NCBI GenBank assembly: GCA_021731365.1
Contig: JAKFXL010000028.1
Coordinates: forward strand, 1-35,090
Direction of reading: 5' to 3'
DNA length: 35,090 bases
From: Gammaproteobacteria bacterium
GTDB lineage: Bacteria; Pseudomonadota; Gammaproteobacteria; Tenderiales; Tenderiaceae
The notes under the pieces were generated by a model that worked only from the letters and a program-made list of their open reading frames with translations, searched no databases and was not told the origin of the DNA. Shown in pieces: positions 8,035-18,523 of this stretch. The position numbers were made by a program, and so were the translations under genes. How positions within the stretch are numbered: position 1 is the first letter of the stretch; every line of letters starts with the position of its first letter.

Positions 8035-8130
8035 CTACCGCTCCGTGTAAAATCGGTGTTTGCTTATGGTGAACGAGCATACTAACTATTAACGACGGCT
8101 TACAAGCAAAAGATTAAGCTGTTGTGCCGC

Positions 8131-9324
8131 TTAGCGTAGCCATTTTTCTGGGTCTACGGGTTTGCCTTTATGGCGGATCTCGAAATAAAGGTCCGTGTCA
8201 TCACTGTTTTCTGTGGTCCCCAGTGTGGCGATTGTCTCATTGTTGGTCACGGCGTCGCCGGTTTTTTTCTGAAGGCTACGGTTTTGGCCGTAGAGGCTCA
8301 TGAGCCCATTGCCGTGGTCAATAATCAATAACAGGCCGTAACCACGCATCCAGTCGGCAAAGACTACTTTGCCTGAGGCAATTGCGCGAACCTCCTGCCC
8401 CTCCTTGCCTTTGATGACAACACCCTGCCAGGTCATTTGTCCCTGGTTGCGTGACTCTCCAAAGCTATTCTTTATCTTCCCTTGGGTGGGCCATTGTAAC
8501 CCGCCCTTGAGCTTGCCTGGGTCGGGCACGGTTTTTTCGGGCTGGGTGGGTCTGTTGTTTTTCTCCCGCTCTTTTGCCTCCCGTGCCTCTTTTGCCTCCT
8601 GTGCGCGGCGTTTAGCCTCCAGATCGCGCAGGAGTTTTGTCAGCGCCTGTTCGTCCGCCAGCATGGTGGAGAGGTTTTTTTCGTTGCCCTGTATGCGGGT
8701 GTCCAGCTTGGCGAGCAGGGTCTTTTGCTCCGACTGGCGTGCCGACAGTGTATTTTGCTCCTGCTGCATCTGCCGTTTCAGGGTGGCGAGGCGGTCGCTG
8801 CTCTGCTGTAGTTTTTCATTGGTCTCTTGCAACTTCTCAAGGCTGGCCCTTGTTGTCTCGATGGTGCTTAGTTGGGCGCGACTAAAGTAGCCGTAATATG
8901 CCAGGGTACGGCCTGCCTCGGCGGGACTGCTCTGGTTCAGCAGCAGCTTAAGTGTCTGTTGCTGGCTGGGGGTGTAGCTGGCGCGCAGCTGTTGGCTTAG
9001 GGTGCGTTTTTCCCGTTCCAGCTTTTGGGTCAGTTCGAGTGCTTCGGCCTTTAGCGCTTGTTGGGTTTGGCGTTGCTGTTTGAGCTGCTCTTCGGTCTCC
9101 CGCAGGCGGCGGTTAGCGGCTACAATCTCTTTTTCAAGCTGTTTGAGTTGCTGCTGCTGTTTTGTCAGCTGCTGCTTGTCGGTGCCGATCCCTTGTCGCA
9201 GTTCATTGATGTAGCCACGTAGCTGTTGCAGCCGTTGTTGTTCATCGGCAACGGCTGGGTTGATGGTTGCAGCCGTGCCGAGGAGTGTGGCGATAATCGC
9301 GACGAGGCCTATAGGTTGTTTCAC
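8131..9324 (-). CDS. envC: Murein hydrolase activator EnvC
   Basis: Periplasmic activator of septal amidases AmiA/AmiB, 397 residues. It has a signal peptide (residues 1-26), a long Gln/Lys/Glu-rich coiled coil (about 28-250), a charged Pro-containing linker and a C-terminal LytM (M23) domain from about 285. The LytM metal site is degenerate: the usual first His is absent (GVVIKGKEG) and the HxH motif reads LYFEIR, as expected for EnvC, which activates rather than cuts. The start is a GTG at 9324 with a weak ribosome-binding site. Its place between gpmI and ctpA is the standard gammaproteobacterial arrangement. Confidence 0.92.
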   Translation of the reverse strand: MKQPIGLVAIIATLLGTAATINPAVADEQQRLQQLRGYINELRQGIGTDKQQLTKQQQQLKQLEKEIVAANRRLRETEEQLKQQRQTQQALKAEALELTQKLEREKRTLSQQLRASYTPSQQQTLKLLLNQSSPAEAGRTLAYYGYFSRAQLSTIETTRASLEKLQETNEKLQQSSDRLATLKRQMQQEQNTLSARQSEQKTLLAKLDTRIQGNEKNLSTMLADEQALTKLLRDLEAKRRAQEAKEAREAKEREKNNRPTQPEKTVPDPGKLKGGLQWPTQGKIKNSFGESRNQGQMTWQGVVIKGKEGQEVRAIASGKVVFADWMRGYGLLLIIDHGNGLMSLYGQNRSLQKKTGDAVTNNETIATLGTTENSDDTDLYFEIRHKGKPVDPEKWLR

Positions 9325-9377
9325 AATGGGGGTTGCTCGGGCGGAGGGGGTCGGGCCATCCGCTGGTTTTGTTGGAT

Positions 9378-10925
9378 TTAGCGCAGACGCATCAGGGGGT
9401 GGCCGCTCATGTTGCTCGGCTTGTCCAGCCCCATCAGGTAGAGCATGGTGGGGGCGACATCGGCCAGGCTGCCACGATTGTCGTCGGGTATTGCCGGGCG
9501 GCCAACGTAGATGAGTGGCACCGGGTTGTTGGTATGTGCCGTGTGGGCCTGACCACTCTCCGGATCGGACATCTGCTCTGCATTGCCGTGGTCGGCTGTG
9601 ATTAATGCCTCACCGCCAGCTTCTATAATGGCCTCGATCACCCGTCCGAGGTTGGTATCAATCGCCTCGATGGCGGTAACGGCGGCGTCAAATATGCCCG
9701 TGTGTCCCACCATGTCGGGGTTGGCGAAGTTGCAGATAATGGCATCGTATTCGCCACTTTTGATGGCGGCGATCAATTTGTCAGTCACTTCGGCTGCACT
9801 CATTTCTGGTTGCAGGTCGTAGGTCGCAACATCGGGGGAGGAGATCAGCATACGGTCTTCTCCGGGGAACGGGGTCTCTTCGCCACCATTAAAGAAGAAG
9901 GTGACATGGGCATATTTCTCGGTTTCGGCGATACGTAACTGGTGCAGTCCCAGATTGGCAATATACTCACCAAAGCTGTTGCTGATCTGTTCGGGAGGGA
10001 AGGCGACAGGAATACGGAACTCTTTATGGTACTCCGTCAGGCTGACAAAGCTGCCCAGTTTGGGGCGGGTCGTGCGTGTAAAACCGTCAAAGTTCTCTTC
10101 GATGAAGGGACGTGTGATCTGGCGGGCACGGTCAGAGCGGTAGTTCATGAACAGCACCACATCGCCATCTTCGATAGTGACGGGCTTCTGCCCCGCGGGA
10201 ACGATGGCGGTGGCTTTGACAAACTCATCGGTCTCGCCACGTTCATAAGCCATCGATAGCGCCTCTTGGGCGCTGCTGGCAGTGTGGAGTCCTATGCCCT
10301 GGGTAATCAGATCGTAGGCCGCCTGAACACGGGGCCAGCGGTGGTCGCGATCCATCGCAAAGTAGCGACCGATGATTGACGCGATACGTCCGCAGCCGAG
10401 TGTTTTGAACTCATTTTCCATCGCCTGGATGGAGTTGGCAGCGCTTTTTGGTGCGGTATCACGACCATCGGTGAAGGCGTGCAGGTAGATTTTTTTGGCA
10501 CCACGTTCGGCGGCAAGTTTGATCATCGCCTGAATGTGCTCTTCATGGCTGTGGACGCCGCCAGGAGAGAGTAGACCAATAATATGGACGGCCCTGTTGG
10601 TACTGATCGCTAGGTCAACCACGTCGGTGAGTGTTTTATTGGTGAAGAATGAGCCGGTTTTGATGGCGCGGCTGATACGGGTGAACTCCTGATAGACAAC
10701 CCGGCCGGCCCCCAAATTGAGATGGCCTACCTCTGAATTACCCATTTGCAGGGCGGGGAGCCCCACTTCTGCACCAGAGCAGTGCAGCAGGGTGTGTGGG
10801 TAGTCGTTCCAGAGTCGATCCCAGTTGGGTGTCTTGGCGTGAAAGATGGCGTTTGATTCGGGGTTTTCCGAATAGCCCCAGCCGTCCAGGATTATCAGAG
10901 TCATCGGTTTAGCTGTGTGCGACAT
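9378..10925 (-). CDS. gpmI: 2,3-bisphosphoglycerate-independent phosphoglycerate mutase
   Basis: Glycolytic/gluconeogenic enzyme interconverting 3- and 2-phosphoglycerate, 515 residues, full length. The alkaline-phosphatase-type metal site is visible: Asp14 in ILDGWG, phospho-acceptor Ser64 in [10 protein letters not shown], and the C-terminal [11 protein letters not shown] and [10 protein letters not shown] motifs. The phosphotransferase insertion is present, with DGRDT and [13 protein letters not shown] in the middle third. Cytoplasmic and Mn-dependent in the family. It is first in the run gpmI-envC-ctpA-yibQ and diverges from the ArsR-type regulator gene across a 215-base region. Confidence 0.97.
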   Translation of the reverse strand: MSHTAKPMTLIILDGWGYSENPESNAIFHAKTPNWDRLWNDYPHTLLHCSGAEVGLPALQMGNSEVGHLNLGAGRVVYQEFTRISRAIKTGSFFTNKTLTDVVDLAISTNRAVHIIGLLSPGGVHSHEEHIQAMIKLAAERGAKKIYLHAFTDGRDTAPKSAANSIQAMENEFKTLGCGRIASIIGRYFAMDRDHRWPRVQAAYDLITQGIGLHTASSAQEALSMAYERGETDEFVKATAIVPAGQKPVTIEDGDVVLFMNYRSDRARQITRPFIEENFDGFTRTTRPKLGSFVSLTEYHKEFRIPVAFPPEQISNSFGEYIANLGLHQLRIAETEKYAHVTFFFNGGEETPFPGEDRMLISSPDVATYDLQPEMSAAEVTDKLIAAIKSGEYDAIICNFANPDMVGHTGIFDAAVTAIEAIDTNLGRVIEAIIEAGGEALITADHGNAEQMSDPESGQAHTAHTNNPVPLIYVGRPAIPDDNRGSLADVAPTMLYLMGLDKPSNMSGHPLMRLR

Positions 10926-11140
10926 ATGTCAACTTTACCTGTGGATGCAGTGGAGGAGTTCTCAACGGTGCGGTGCGAATGCTGCTGCCGGGTATCTCTG
11001 TCGATTGGGCAGGGATAGCGGGATAGGAATTCGCGGTTGTATGAATTACAATTGCCCGTATTATCAGGAGGATATTGTATAACGTTTCATCTCGGATTAA
11101 CAACAGCGCGGATCGTGCAGGGATTTATTTCAGTGAGGAC
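10926..11140. promoter_or_regulatory. Divergent promoter region, gpmI / ArsR-type gene
   Basis: 215 bases between two divergent starts must hold promoters for both. No clear operator palindrome or sigma-70 pair could be fixed by eye. The segment TGTGAGTGTGAGTAATG just after the regulator start is repetitive and may blur start choice. Confidence 0.4.
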
Positions 11141-11494
11141 ATGGATGTGAGTGTGAGTAATGTATCGGGGGCAAATCAAATGGCGGCATCACGAACGGAC
11201 CTGATTAGCAGGGACGAAGACATTAACCTGGCGGCGCGTTCGCTGAAGGCGATGTCCCATCCGTTGCGTTTAAAAATACTCTGCACCCTGGGGGATCAGG
11301 AGGTAGGGGTTCAGGATATCGTTGATAACGTTGGAACGTCACAGAGCAATATTTCCCAGCACCTGGCGATACTCAGGGACAAGGGGATTCTGTCGACGCG
11401 AAAAGATGCAAATCGTGTATATTACCGCATCGCTGATCAGCGTATTTTGCGGCTGATCTGCATGATGCGTGAGCTCTTTTGTAGTGAATCATAG
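11141..11494 (+). CDS. ArsR/SmtB-family transcriptional regulator
   Basis: 117 residues from the ATG at 11141; an ATG at 11180 would give 104 and is also possible. The winged helix-turn-helix is clear: AARSLKAMSHPLRLKILCTL, VQDIVDNVGTSQSNISQHLAILRDKG (recognition helix) and the wing RKDANRVYYRIAD. Cys residues occur in LKILCTL (helix 3), in LICMM and in the C-terminal LFCSES. The pair near the end could sense metals or redox state, but the classical CxC arsenic motif is absent. It is encoded just upstream of a rhodanese gene, so it may control sulfur-related genes. No nearby operator was identified. Confidence 0.85.
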   Translation: MDVSVSNVSGANQMAASRTDLISRDEDINLAARSLKAMSHPLRLKILCTLGDQEVGVQDIVDNVGTSQSNISQHLAILRDKGILSTRKDANRVYYRIADQRILRLICMMRELFCSES

Positions 11495-11551
11495 CGTCCT
11501 TATATAGGGCGTATTTCAGACGGATTTAATTTGAAAGGTGGACTCGGTTCC

Positions 11552-11974
11552 ATGGCGCAGTATTTAGAGTTTATAGGTAATCACCCCTTTTTGTTTGCGG
11601 CGTTTGTTTTGGTCATACTGTTGATGATCATGAATGAGTCGCGGCGAAAGCTGTTGGGTTTTAAAGAGATCGGCAATAACGAAGCGGTGCGCCTCATGAA
11701 TAGTGAGGATGCGCTGATGCTTGATGTGCGTGAGCATAATGAGTTTAAGGACGGGCATGTGATTAACGCCGTCCATATTCCGCTGGGGGTGTTGGAGAGC
11801 CGCCTTAAGGAGCTGGAGACTCATAAAGAGAAGCCCGTTATTGTGTACTGCCGTACTGGCCAACGCGCTGCCAAGGCTGGCGCGGTCTTGCGGCGGCAAG
11901 GGTTTAAGTCGATTTACAAGCTCAATGGCGGCATGTTGGCCTGGAGTGATGCAGGTCTGCCCGTCAAGCGCTGA
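11552..11974 (+). CDS. yibN: Membrane-anchored rhodanese-like protein YibN
   Basis: 140 residues. One N-terminal transmembrane helix (about residues 10-27, FLFAAFVLVILLMIM) anchors a cytoplasmic rhodanese domain. The active-site loop is VYCRTGQRA, with the persulfide-forming Cys and typical CRxGxR spacing; LDVREHNEFKDGHVINAVHIPLG is the usual core. The family transfers sulfur from thiosulfate or carries persulfide; the YibN partner is not known. The ATG at 11552 was chosen with AAAGGTGG about 10 bases upstream; an in-frame TTG at 11531 is less likely. It precedes secB, as in E. coli, but no grxC gene lies between them here. Confidence 0.9.
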   Translation: MAQYLEFIGNHPFLFAAFVLVILLMIMNESRRKLLGFKEIGNNEAVRLMNSEDALMLDVREHNEFKDGHVINAVHIPLGVLESRLKELETHKEKPVIVYCRTGQRAAKAGAVLRRQGFKSIYKLNGGMLAWSDAGLPVKR

Positions 11975-12022
11975 TCTAAATTTCCATATTACAATTAACA
12001 CTTAAATTTTAGGGAACCTATC

Positions 12023-12490
12023 ATGGCCGAAGAGACACAGCCCGCAGGACAGTTTGCGATTCAGAAAATTTACGTCAAAGATGTCTCTTTTGAGACACCA
12101 AACTCGCCAACTATTTTCACCGAGACCAAGTGGGAGCCAGAGGTTAACGTGCAGCTCAACAGCCGTGCGGCACCGATGGTTGATGATATGCATGAGGTTG
12201 TATTGTCCGTGACGATTACCACCAAGCAGGGTGATAAGGTTGCCTATCTGATTGAGGTACAGCAGGCGGGTATTTTCCGCGCAGAAGGGTTTGACCAGTC
12301 ACAGCTGAACCACCTGCTGGGCAGCTATTGCCCAGGCATTCTTTTCCCGTATGTGCGTGAGGCAATTTCAGATATGGTGGCCCGTGGTGGTTTTCCGCAA
12401 CTGCTTTTGGCCCCTGTTAATTTTGATGCGCTGTACAATCAGCACATAGAACAGCAGCAGGCGGCGTCCAAAGAAGCTGCCCGCCATTAA
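12023..12490 (+). CDS. secB: Protein-export chaperone SecB
   Basis: Cytosolic tetrameric chaperone that keeps precursors unfolded and passes them to SecA, 155 residues, standard length. Recognisable segments are FAIQKIYVKDVSFETPN, the beta-strand region WEPEVNVQLN, FDQSQLNHLLGSYCPGILFPYVRE and the C-terminal PQLLLAPVNFDALY. The AGGGAA before the ATG is a good ribosome-binding site. It sits between yibN and gpsA, the common proteobacterial order, and probably shares their transcript. Confidence 0.97.
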   Translation: MAEETQPAGQFAIQKIYVKDVSFETPNSPTIFTETKWEPEVNVQLNSRAAPMVDDMHEVVLSVTITTKQGDKVAYLIEVQQAGIFRAEGFDQSQLNHLLGSYCPGILFPYVREAISDMVARGGFPQLLLAPVNFDALYNQHIEQQQAASKEAARH

Positions 12491-12506
12491 TTTAGTGGTG
12501 TAAGTC

Positions 12507-13520
12507 ATGGCTGCTGCCATACAGACCACAACGGCAGTGATTGGCGCGGGGGCATGGGGTACTGCGCTGGCCGCCCTGCTGGCGGCCAATGGTCAGCCAA
12601 CACGCCTCTGGGGGCGCAGTGCTGAGCAGATGGCGCAGATGGCGTCGACGGCCAGCACCCCCCGTTACCTGCCCGGCATCATCTTGCCCCCCTCTTTGAC
12701 TATCAGTAGTGACCTGGCCTCTGTCCTCGATGGGGCAGGGGATCTGCTGCTGGTAGTGCCTAGCCACGCCTTCCGTCAAACCCTGGAGCTGATCGCGCCG
12801 CAGATGCAGGCGGGGATGCGGCTGTTGTGGGCGAGCAAGGGGTTTGAGCCGGGTACGGGGCGACTGCTGCATCAGATTGTGGCAGACCATTTTGGCGATG
12901 CCTTTCCTGTGGCCGTGATCTCTGGCCCCACCTTTGCGCTGGAGGTGGCTAAAGGCATGCCTACGGCGATTACGGTGGCGGCCAACGATCCATTGCTGGC
13001 GGCCGATGTGGCGCAACGTCTGAAAAATGACCACTTTCGTGCCTATACCTCCAGCGACATGGTGGGGGTAGAGGTGGGTGGGGCGGTGAAAAATATTCTG
13101 GCGATTGCTGCGGGGATTGCTGATGGACTCGGTTTTGGCGCTAATGCACGCGCCGCCCTAATTACCCGTGGTTTGAATGAGGTGATGCGCCTGGGTGAGG
13201 CGCTGGGAGGCCAGCGTGAAACGTTGATGGGGTTGGCGGGGCTAGGTGATCTGGTACTGACCTGTACCGATGATCAGTCACGCAATCGTCGTTTTGGTCT
13301 GGCGTTAGGGCGTGGTGGCGACATGGTGGCGGCCCGTGCCTCTATTGATCAGGTGGTGGAGGGGATTGAGGCCGCCAAGGAGGCGCGTCGTCTGGCCCAT
13401 ACACTGAACATTGATATGCCTATTACGGAGCAGGTGTATCAGGTGCTTTATCATAATCTGTCACCCCGTGTGGCGGTCACGCAGCTGCTCACCCGCGAGC
13501 AGAAGTCCGAAGGTATCTAG
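12507..13520 (+). CDS. gpsA: Glycerol-3-phosphate dehydrogenase [NAD(P)+]
   Basis: Makes sn-glycerol 3-phosphate from dihydroxyacetone phosphate for phospholipid synthesis; 337 residues, cytoplasmic. The N-terminal Rossmann motif is VIGAGAWGTALA (about residues 11-22). VPSHAFR, SGPTFALEVAKG and the catalytic region GGAVKNILAIAAGI (Lys about residue 195) follow. The C-terminal half has the TRGLNEVMRLG and GLGDLVLTCT signatures. It lies 16 bases after secB and 6 bases before the murU-like gene, so these form one operon. Confidence 0.97.
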   Translation: MAAAIQTTTAVIGAGAWGTALAALLAANGQPTRLWGRSAEQMAQMASTASTPRYLPGIILPPSLTISSDLASVLDGAGDLLLVVPSHAFRQTLELIAPQMQAGMRLLWASKGFEPGTGRLLHQIVADHFGDAFPVAVISGPTFALEVAKGMPTAITVAANDPLLAADVAQRLKNDHFRAYTSSDMVGVEVGGAVKNILAIAAGIADGLGFGANARAALITRGLNEVMRLGEALGGQRETLMGLAGLGDLVLTCTDDQSRNRRFGLALGRGGDMVAARASIDQVVEGIEAAKEARRLAHTLNIDMPITEQVYQVLYHNLSPRVAVTQLLTREQKSEGI

Positions 13521-14201
<681 letters not shown>

Positions 14202-14205
14202 AAGA

Positions 14206-14226
14206 AGCGCGCCCTCCAGGCGCGCT
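14206..14226. terminator. Hairpin between convergent genes
   Basis: A perfect 8-bp stem AGCGCGCC/GGCGCGCT (14206-14213 and 14219-14226) with a 5-base loop lies 5 bases after the murU-like stop and 26 bases before the YdcH stop. Both flanks are only moderately T/A-rich, so termination may be bidirectional but weak. Confidence 0.6.
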
Positions 14227-14251
14227 AATGTTGTATTTGAATGGTTTGACG

Positions 14252-14494
14252 TCAGGGCTTTGAGTTCAGAATTGTGTAGAGTTTGTCTTTTAGTTTGAGG
14301 CGCTCTTTTTTCAGTACCTCAACATAGATGTCCGCCACCGGGCGGCTCTTCACCTCCAGTCCGTATATTTTCTTATCAGTTTCATCATAACGGGAAAGCA
14401 GCTGTGCAAACTCTGGGTTGCTGCTTTTCAGCTGGGTGATGGTGCCAGACATCTGTGGGAAATCATCAATAAAATTGTGGCGTACTCCGAACAT
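14252..14494 (-). CDS. YdcH/DUF465 family small protein
   Basis: 80 residues, starting at the ATG at 14494 after a strong GGAGG ribosome-binding site; the longer frame to 14572 is unsupported. Helical, charged and soluble. The C-terminal half, with LKKERLKLKDKLYTIL, matches the YdcH/DUF465 pattern of short helical-hairpin proteins; the N-terminal half resembles family members that begin with a MFGVRHNF-like segment. Function is unknown. It stands alone, convergent with the murU-like gene. Confidence 0.78.
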   Translation of the reverse strand: MFGVRHNFIDDFPQMSGTITQLKSSNPEFAQLLSRYDETDKKIYGLEVKSRPVADIYVEVLKKERLKLKDKLYTILNSKP

Positions 14495-14789
14495 GTTAGC
14501 CGTCCTCCGTTGTTGGTTTAGGCAAGTTTTTCGCGGTGTCCGCCCGAGGCCAATAGGATGAGCTGCAGGCATCGACGAGCGGCGCGAAATTTCAGGTTGT
14601 CACGGTTCTGAGGCTTGAGTCAACAGTGGGTTGGCTTTAGGCTTTTATGTGCGGGCGCGCTAAGTCATTGAAAAATATAGCGGTGATATTTTTCTATTTG
14701 GACAGGGTGATTTGAAGTGGTTGTATTTTCGAAAGAATTTGAGGGTTAATAAATTTTTAATCTTTTATTCAGGCGCAGGGGTGGGGCTT
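14495..14789. other. Intergenic region between cca and the YdcH-like gene
   Basis: About 295 bases without a gene. The half nearest cca (14670-14780) is A/T-rich and may contain its transcript end, though no hairpin with a U-tract was found. The half nearest the small gene presumably holds its promoter. Confidence 0.4.
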
Positions 14790-16019
14790 TTATTCAGCAT
14801 CCAGGCTTAACGCCTGTTTGACGGTGCTGATGCGCGCCCGGCGCAACTGTTCTGCCAGCTGTTGCCCCTTAAATCCGGCCTCGGCCAGGGCAGCGGCATT
14901 GACACTTAGCGCCGCAGTACGGGCGCGCCGGAACCGCTCTGCCTGGGGGTAGTCGCGGGTTTCAAAGCCAGTGCGGCCACGGGCGTCGGCAAGGCAGGTG
15001 AGCAGGAACTCTTCAAAGCGGTCGGGTCGGCGGTAGGCGTCTAAGGCTTGCAGTGTATCGATGAGCGTGGTGGCACGCAGCTCACTGGCGCGGTGGCAGT
15101 GGGTATGAAACTTTGCCGCCAGCAGTGCCAGCTCGCGGTAGTCGTTGGGGGTTTTCAGGCGGTCACAGAGCTGGCGGATGAGCGGCAGTGAGCGTGCCTC
15201 ATGGCCGATATGGCGTGGCCATTCGTGTTCTGGTGTTGTACCTTTGCCAAGGTCGTGGAGCAGGGCGGCAAACCGCACCCGTGGTTCAGGGCTAATCAGG
15301 GTCGCCTGTTCCAGCACCATCATGGTGTGGATACCGGTGTCGATCTCGGGGTGGTGGATGGCGGTTTGGGGTACGCCAAAAAGCCGGTCGATCTCTGGGA
15401 ATAGTCGGCTGAGCGCGCCGCACTCACGCAGTGCCTCGAAAAAGGCGTTAGGGCGCTGTTCGCCCAGGGCGCGCTGGGTCTCCTGCCAGACCCGTTCTGG
15501 TACCAGGGCATCGACTTCGCCACTGGCGACCATGCGCTGCATCAGCACCAAGGTCTCGGGGGCGATGGTAAATCCGAGCGGTGCAAATCGTGCGTAAAAA
15601 CGGGCCAGCCGCAGGATACGTACGGGATCTTCTTCAAAGGCGCTGGAGACATGGCGCAATATTCTATTGTCCAGATCCCTCTGGCCGTGAAAGGGGTCGA
15701 TGAGCGAGCCGTCATCGTCCATGGCGATGGCGTTAATGGTCAGGTCGCGGCGGCAGAGATCCTCCTCCAGCGTCACATCAGGGCTGGTATGAAAGGTGAA
15801 GCCGGTGTAGCCGGGGGCGGTTTTCCGCTCGGTGCGGGCGAGGGCGTACTCTTCGTGGCTCTTGGGGTGGAGAAAGACGGGGAAATCTTTCCCCACCGGG
15901 CGGTAGCCAAGCGCGATCATGGCCTGGGGGGTGGAGCCCACCACCACCCAGTCGTGGTCCTCAACAGGTAACCCCAGCAGGGTGTCGCGGACGGCACCGC
16001 CAACCTGATAGACCTTCAT
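14790..16019 (-). CDS. cca: CCA tRNA nucleotidyltransferase
   Basis: Adds or repairs the 3' CCA of tRNA; 409 residues from the ATG at 16019, close to E. coli Cca (412). The class II nucleotidyltransferase motifs are GGAVRD (about residues 7-12) and DHD (21-23, metal binding), followed by [10 protein letters not shown] and [12 protein letters not shown]. An HD phosphohydrolase domain is present, with HDLGKG at 255-260, as in other gammaproteobacterial enzymes, which also have phosphatase and phosphodiesterase activity. The ORF extends upstream to 16370 but that part overlaps the next gene and lacks conserved content. The NDUFA9-like gene ends 8 bases before this start, so the two are probably co-transcribed. 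Confidence 0.95.
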   Translation of the reverse strand: MKVYQVGGAVRDTLLGLPVEDHDWVVVGSTPQAMIALGYRPVGKDFPVFLHPKSHEEYALARTERKTAPGYTGFTFHTSPDVTLEEDLCRRDLTINAIAMDDDGSLIDPFHGQRDLDNRILRHVSSAFEEDPVRILRLARFYARFAPLGFTIAPETLVLMQRMVASGEVDALVPERVWQETQRALGEQRPNAFFEALRECGALSRLFPEIDRLFGVPQTAIHHPEIDTGIHTMMVLEQATLISPEPRVRFAALLHDLGKGTTPEHEWPRHIGHEARSLPLIRQLCDRLKTPNDYRELALLAAKFHTHCHRASELRATTLIDTLQALDAYRRPDRFEEFLLTCLADARGRTGFETRDYPQAERFRRARTAALSVNAAALAEAGFKGQQLAEQLRRARISTVKQALSLDAE

Positions 16020-16026
16020 GGTCGAA

Positions 16027-16983
16027 TTACTGATCTTCGTCACGGGCCGCCTGTTGCCGGATGGTATCAAATCGCCCGTTGAGACTCTGATCACCGATAT
16101 ATTTGCTGACAATCGGTTCGATGCTGTGTGGCTGAACACCCAGATGGGCGGGGAACGTTGTGGTGCAGGTGGCCGGTGTCTGCAGGCTGAGGTAGTTGTC
16201 GTGGCTGAAGGGTTTGAACGGCAGTATCCCCGCCACCCTCGAGACCAGCGCTGACATGCCGCTGCCAAGGGCGATGATCGGGCGGTTAAAGCCGCTAATG
16301 CGGTTGGTATATTGGGCCAGTTGCAGCAGGGTATATGCTTCGGGTCCGCAGAGATCGTAACGTTGGCCATAACATTTTGGATCGTCCAGGGATTTGATCA
16401 TCGCTGTTGTCACATCGCTGACATAGACGGGTGCCATACGGCTGTCGGCGCAGACCAGCGGCAGCAGTGGCAGGTAACGCAGCATCAGGGCAAATTTGTT
16501 AAAAAACTGATCATCCGTACCAAACATGACGGAGGGGCGGAAGCTGGTGACATTTAAATCAGCCGCGTGGGCCAGATCTTCCCCCGCACCCTTGCTCCGC
16601 AGGTAGGCGCTGGAGCCTTGGCTGGCATCGGCGTTAAGTGCGCTCATATGCAGCAGGCGGGATACGCCCGCAGCTTTGCACGCCTCAACCACCTTTTGTA
16701 CCAGCTCCACATGGTTGCGCTGGAAGTCGTTACGTTTGAATTCGTTAAGAATCCCCACCAGGTTGATGACCGCATGGCAGCCAACAAATAGCGCTCTGAG
16801 CGTCTCATCGTCATGGATGTCGGCATCCACAACGTCCACGGTTGGTAGCACGCTCAGGGAACGGCGGCGTTCACGGTTGCGTGATGGCGCCACCACAAAG
16901 TAGCCCGCTTTGCTCAGCTGAGAGATGAGTTGATGGCCAACAAAGCCAGTGCCACCCAGCACGCAGATAGTCTTCGGTGTCAT
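16027..16983 (-). CDS. NAD(P)-binding protein, complex I NDUFA9-like
   Basis: Atypical SDR of the NDUFA9/YlbE-like group, 318 residues. A Rossmann motif [12 protein letters not shown] at residues 8-19 and the following [10 protein letters not shown] fit complex I NDUFA9-family proteins. The classical YxxxK catalytic pair is not evident, so NAD(P)H binding without SDR catalysis is likely. In bacteria these proteins often have unknown roles or relate to quinone-linked processes. A short hydrophobic region (about residues 225-245) could associate with the membrane. The gene is first in a short minus-strand run with cca and diverges from the aldehyde dehydrogenase. Confidence 0.85.
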   Translation of the reverse strand: MTPKTICVLGGTGFVGHQLISQLSKAGYFVVAPSRNRERRRSLSVLPTVDVVDADIHDDETLRALFVGCHAVINLVGILNEFKRNDFQRNHVELVQKVVEACKAAGVSRLLHMSALNADASQGSSAYLRSKGAGEDLAHAADLNVTSFRPSVMFGTDDQFFNKFALMLRYLPLLPLVCADSRMAPVYVSDVTTAMIKSLDDPKCYGQRYDLCGPEAYTLLQLAQYTNRISGFNRPIIALGSGMSALVSRVAGILPFKPFSHDNYLSLQTPATCTTTFPAHLGVQPHSIEPIVSKYIGDQSLNGRFDTIRQQAARDEDQ

Positions 16984-17073
16984 GCTTGATTCCCATAGTA
17001 ATTCTATTAAAGAGGCAGGATTGTCCCGTTACCGCGAGAGGCGGTCAAGTGCCCATGTGCAGATCAGAGCGGC

Positions 17074-17103
17074 TATACTCGCAAAAACGATCGTAACAAG
17101 GAG
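17074..17103 (+). promoter_or_regulatory. Possible -10 box and ribosome-binding site of the aldehyde dehydrogenase gene
   Basis: TATACT at 17074-17079 resembles a -10 box, but no good -35 lies at normal spacing. AAGGAG at 17098-17103 is a strong ribosome-binding site 6 bases before the ATG at 17110. Confidence 0.4.
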
Positions 17104-17109
17104 TTTTGT

Positions 17110-18474
17110 ATGGCCTTTGTAACACAAAACCCTGCCACTGGCAGAGTGATGCGGGAATACCCGGTGTGGGGAGTGGATAAGTTGGAGGCCGCCTTGGCCG
17201 ACGTTGCCCGTGCCACGCCATTATGGGCTGACACACCCCTGTCAGTGCGCTGTGCGCTGTTGCATGCCATGGGCGATGAGATTATGGGCCGTCGTGATGC
17301 GTTGGCGGCATTGATCACCCAGGAGATGGGCAAGCTGATTAAAGAGTCTCGTGCCGAGGTAGAAAAATCGGCCCACGTCTGCCACTACTATGCCGATAAT
17401 GCCGCTCGCTTTCTGGCGGATGAGATGGTCGATAGTGATGCGAGTAAAAGCTTTGTTGCCCATCAGCCGCTTGGCACCATTCTCGCGGTTATGCCCTGGA
17501 ACTTCCCGCTCTGGCAGGTATTCCGTTTTCTTGCCCCGGCGCTGGCAGCAGGCAATACCGGCGTGCTTAAACACGCCTCTAACGTACCGCAGTGCGCCTT
17601 GGTGATTGAAGATATCGTGCGTAGTGCCGGTCTGCCTGAGGGGGTGTTTCGTACCCTGATGATCCCATCAAGCCAGGTGGCCGGGGTGATTGCTGACCCC
17701 AGGATTCACGCCGTTACCCTGACGGGGTCAGAGTCTGCCGGACGCCAGGTGGCCGCCACGGCGGGTGCCCATCTGAAAAAAACGGTGCTGGAGCTGGGTG
17801 GCTCAGACCCTTTTATCGTGCTCGACGATGCCGACCTCGACTGGGCCGTGCAGCAGGGGGTTGCCTCCCGTTATCTCAATGCCGGGCAGAGCTGCATCGC
17901 CGCTAAACGGTTCATCGTCGTCGAACCCATCGCCGATGAGTTTGTCGCCCGCTTTAAAACAGCAGTGGAGGAGTTGTCTGTAGGCGATCCCATGGATGAG
18001 ACCACCACCCTTGCCCCCATGGCGCGAGAAGATCTGCGTGACGAACTGCATCAACAGGTGCAGCGCTCTATTGATGCTGGTGCTATTGCGGTTGCGGGGT
18101 GCGCACCAGTCGAAGGTGTCGGTGCCTACTATCAAGCCTCTATCCTGGACCACGTTAAACCCGGCATGGCCGCCTGGAGCGAAGAGCTGTTTGGCCCCGT
18201 CGCCATCGTCATTCGCGCTAAAGATGAGGGTGATGCCATTGCTATCGCCAATGGTTCAGACTTTGGCCTTGGTGGCAGTGTCTGGACACAGGACTCAGTC
18301 CGTGGTGAACGTATTGCCCGCCAAGTGCAATCTGGCGCGGTGTTTGTTAACGGCATGGTCAAGAGTGATACACGCCTGCCATTTGGTGGTGTAAAAAATT
18401 CAGGCTACGGTCGTGAACTCAGCTATCACGGCATGATGGAGTTTGTGAATCAGAAGAGCGTGTGGGTGAGGTAG
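17110..18474 (+). CDS. Succinate-semialdehyde dehydrogenase, Sad-like
   Basis: NAD(P)-dependent aldehyde dehydrogenase, 454 residues. All key positions are present: Asn131 in PWNFP, the general base Glu228 in ELGGSDPF, and nucleophile Cys262 in [10 protein letters not shown]. Motifs TLTGSESAG and FGPVA also fit. It resembles E. coli Sad/YneI closely across its length, for example [16 protein letters not shown] and the [10 protein letters not shown] region, so oxidation of succinate semialdehyde to succinate is the best call; other short-chain aldehydes remain possible. It is transcribed alone and converges on the A/T-rich island. Confidence 0.9.
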   Translation: MAFVTQNPATGRVMREYPVWGVDKLEAALADVARATPLWADTPLSVRCALLHAMGDEIMGRRDALAALITQEMGKLIKESRAEVEKSAHVCHYYADNAARFLADEMVDSDASKSFVAHQPLGTILAVMPWNFPLWQVFRFLAPALAAGNTGVLKHASNVPQCALVIEDIVRSAGLPEGVFRTLMIPSSQVAGVIADPRIHAVTLTGSESAGRQVAATAGAHLKKTVLELGGSDPFIVLDDADLDWAVQQGVASRYLNAGQSCIAAKRFIVVEPIADEFVARFKTAVEELSVGDPMDETTTLAPMAREDLRDELHQQVQRSIDAGAIAVAGCAPVEGVGAYYQASILDHVKPGMAAWSEELFGPVAIVIRAKDEGDAIAIANGSDFGLGGSVWTQDSVRGERIARQVQSGAVFVNGMVKSDTRLPFGGVKNSGYGRELSYHGMMEFVNQKSVWVR

Positions 18475-18523
18475 GCAGACTACCTTCTCCTTCACTTTGT
18501 TTAACTGTTTCGATGATGTTGTT

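Noticed and set aside
8131-9324. EnvC as an active M23 endopeptidase
   Set aside because: The LytM metal-binding His residues are missing, as expected for an activator.
14495-14789. Small RNA or riboswitch upstream of the YdcH-like gene
   Set aside because: No conserved riboswitch core or stable hairpin with U-tract could be recognised.
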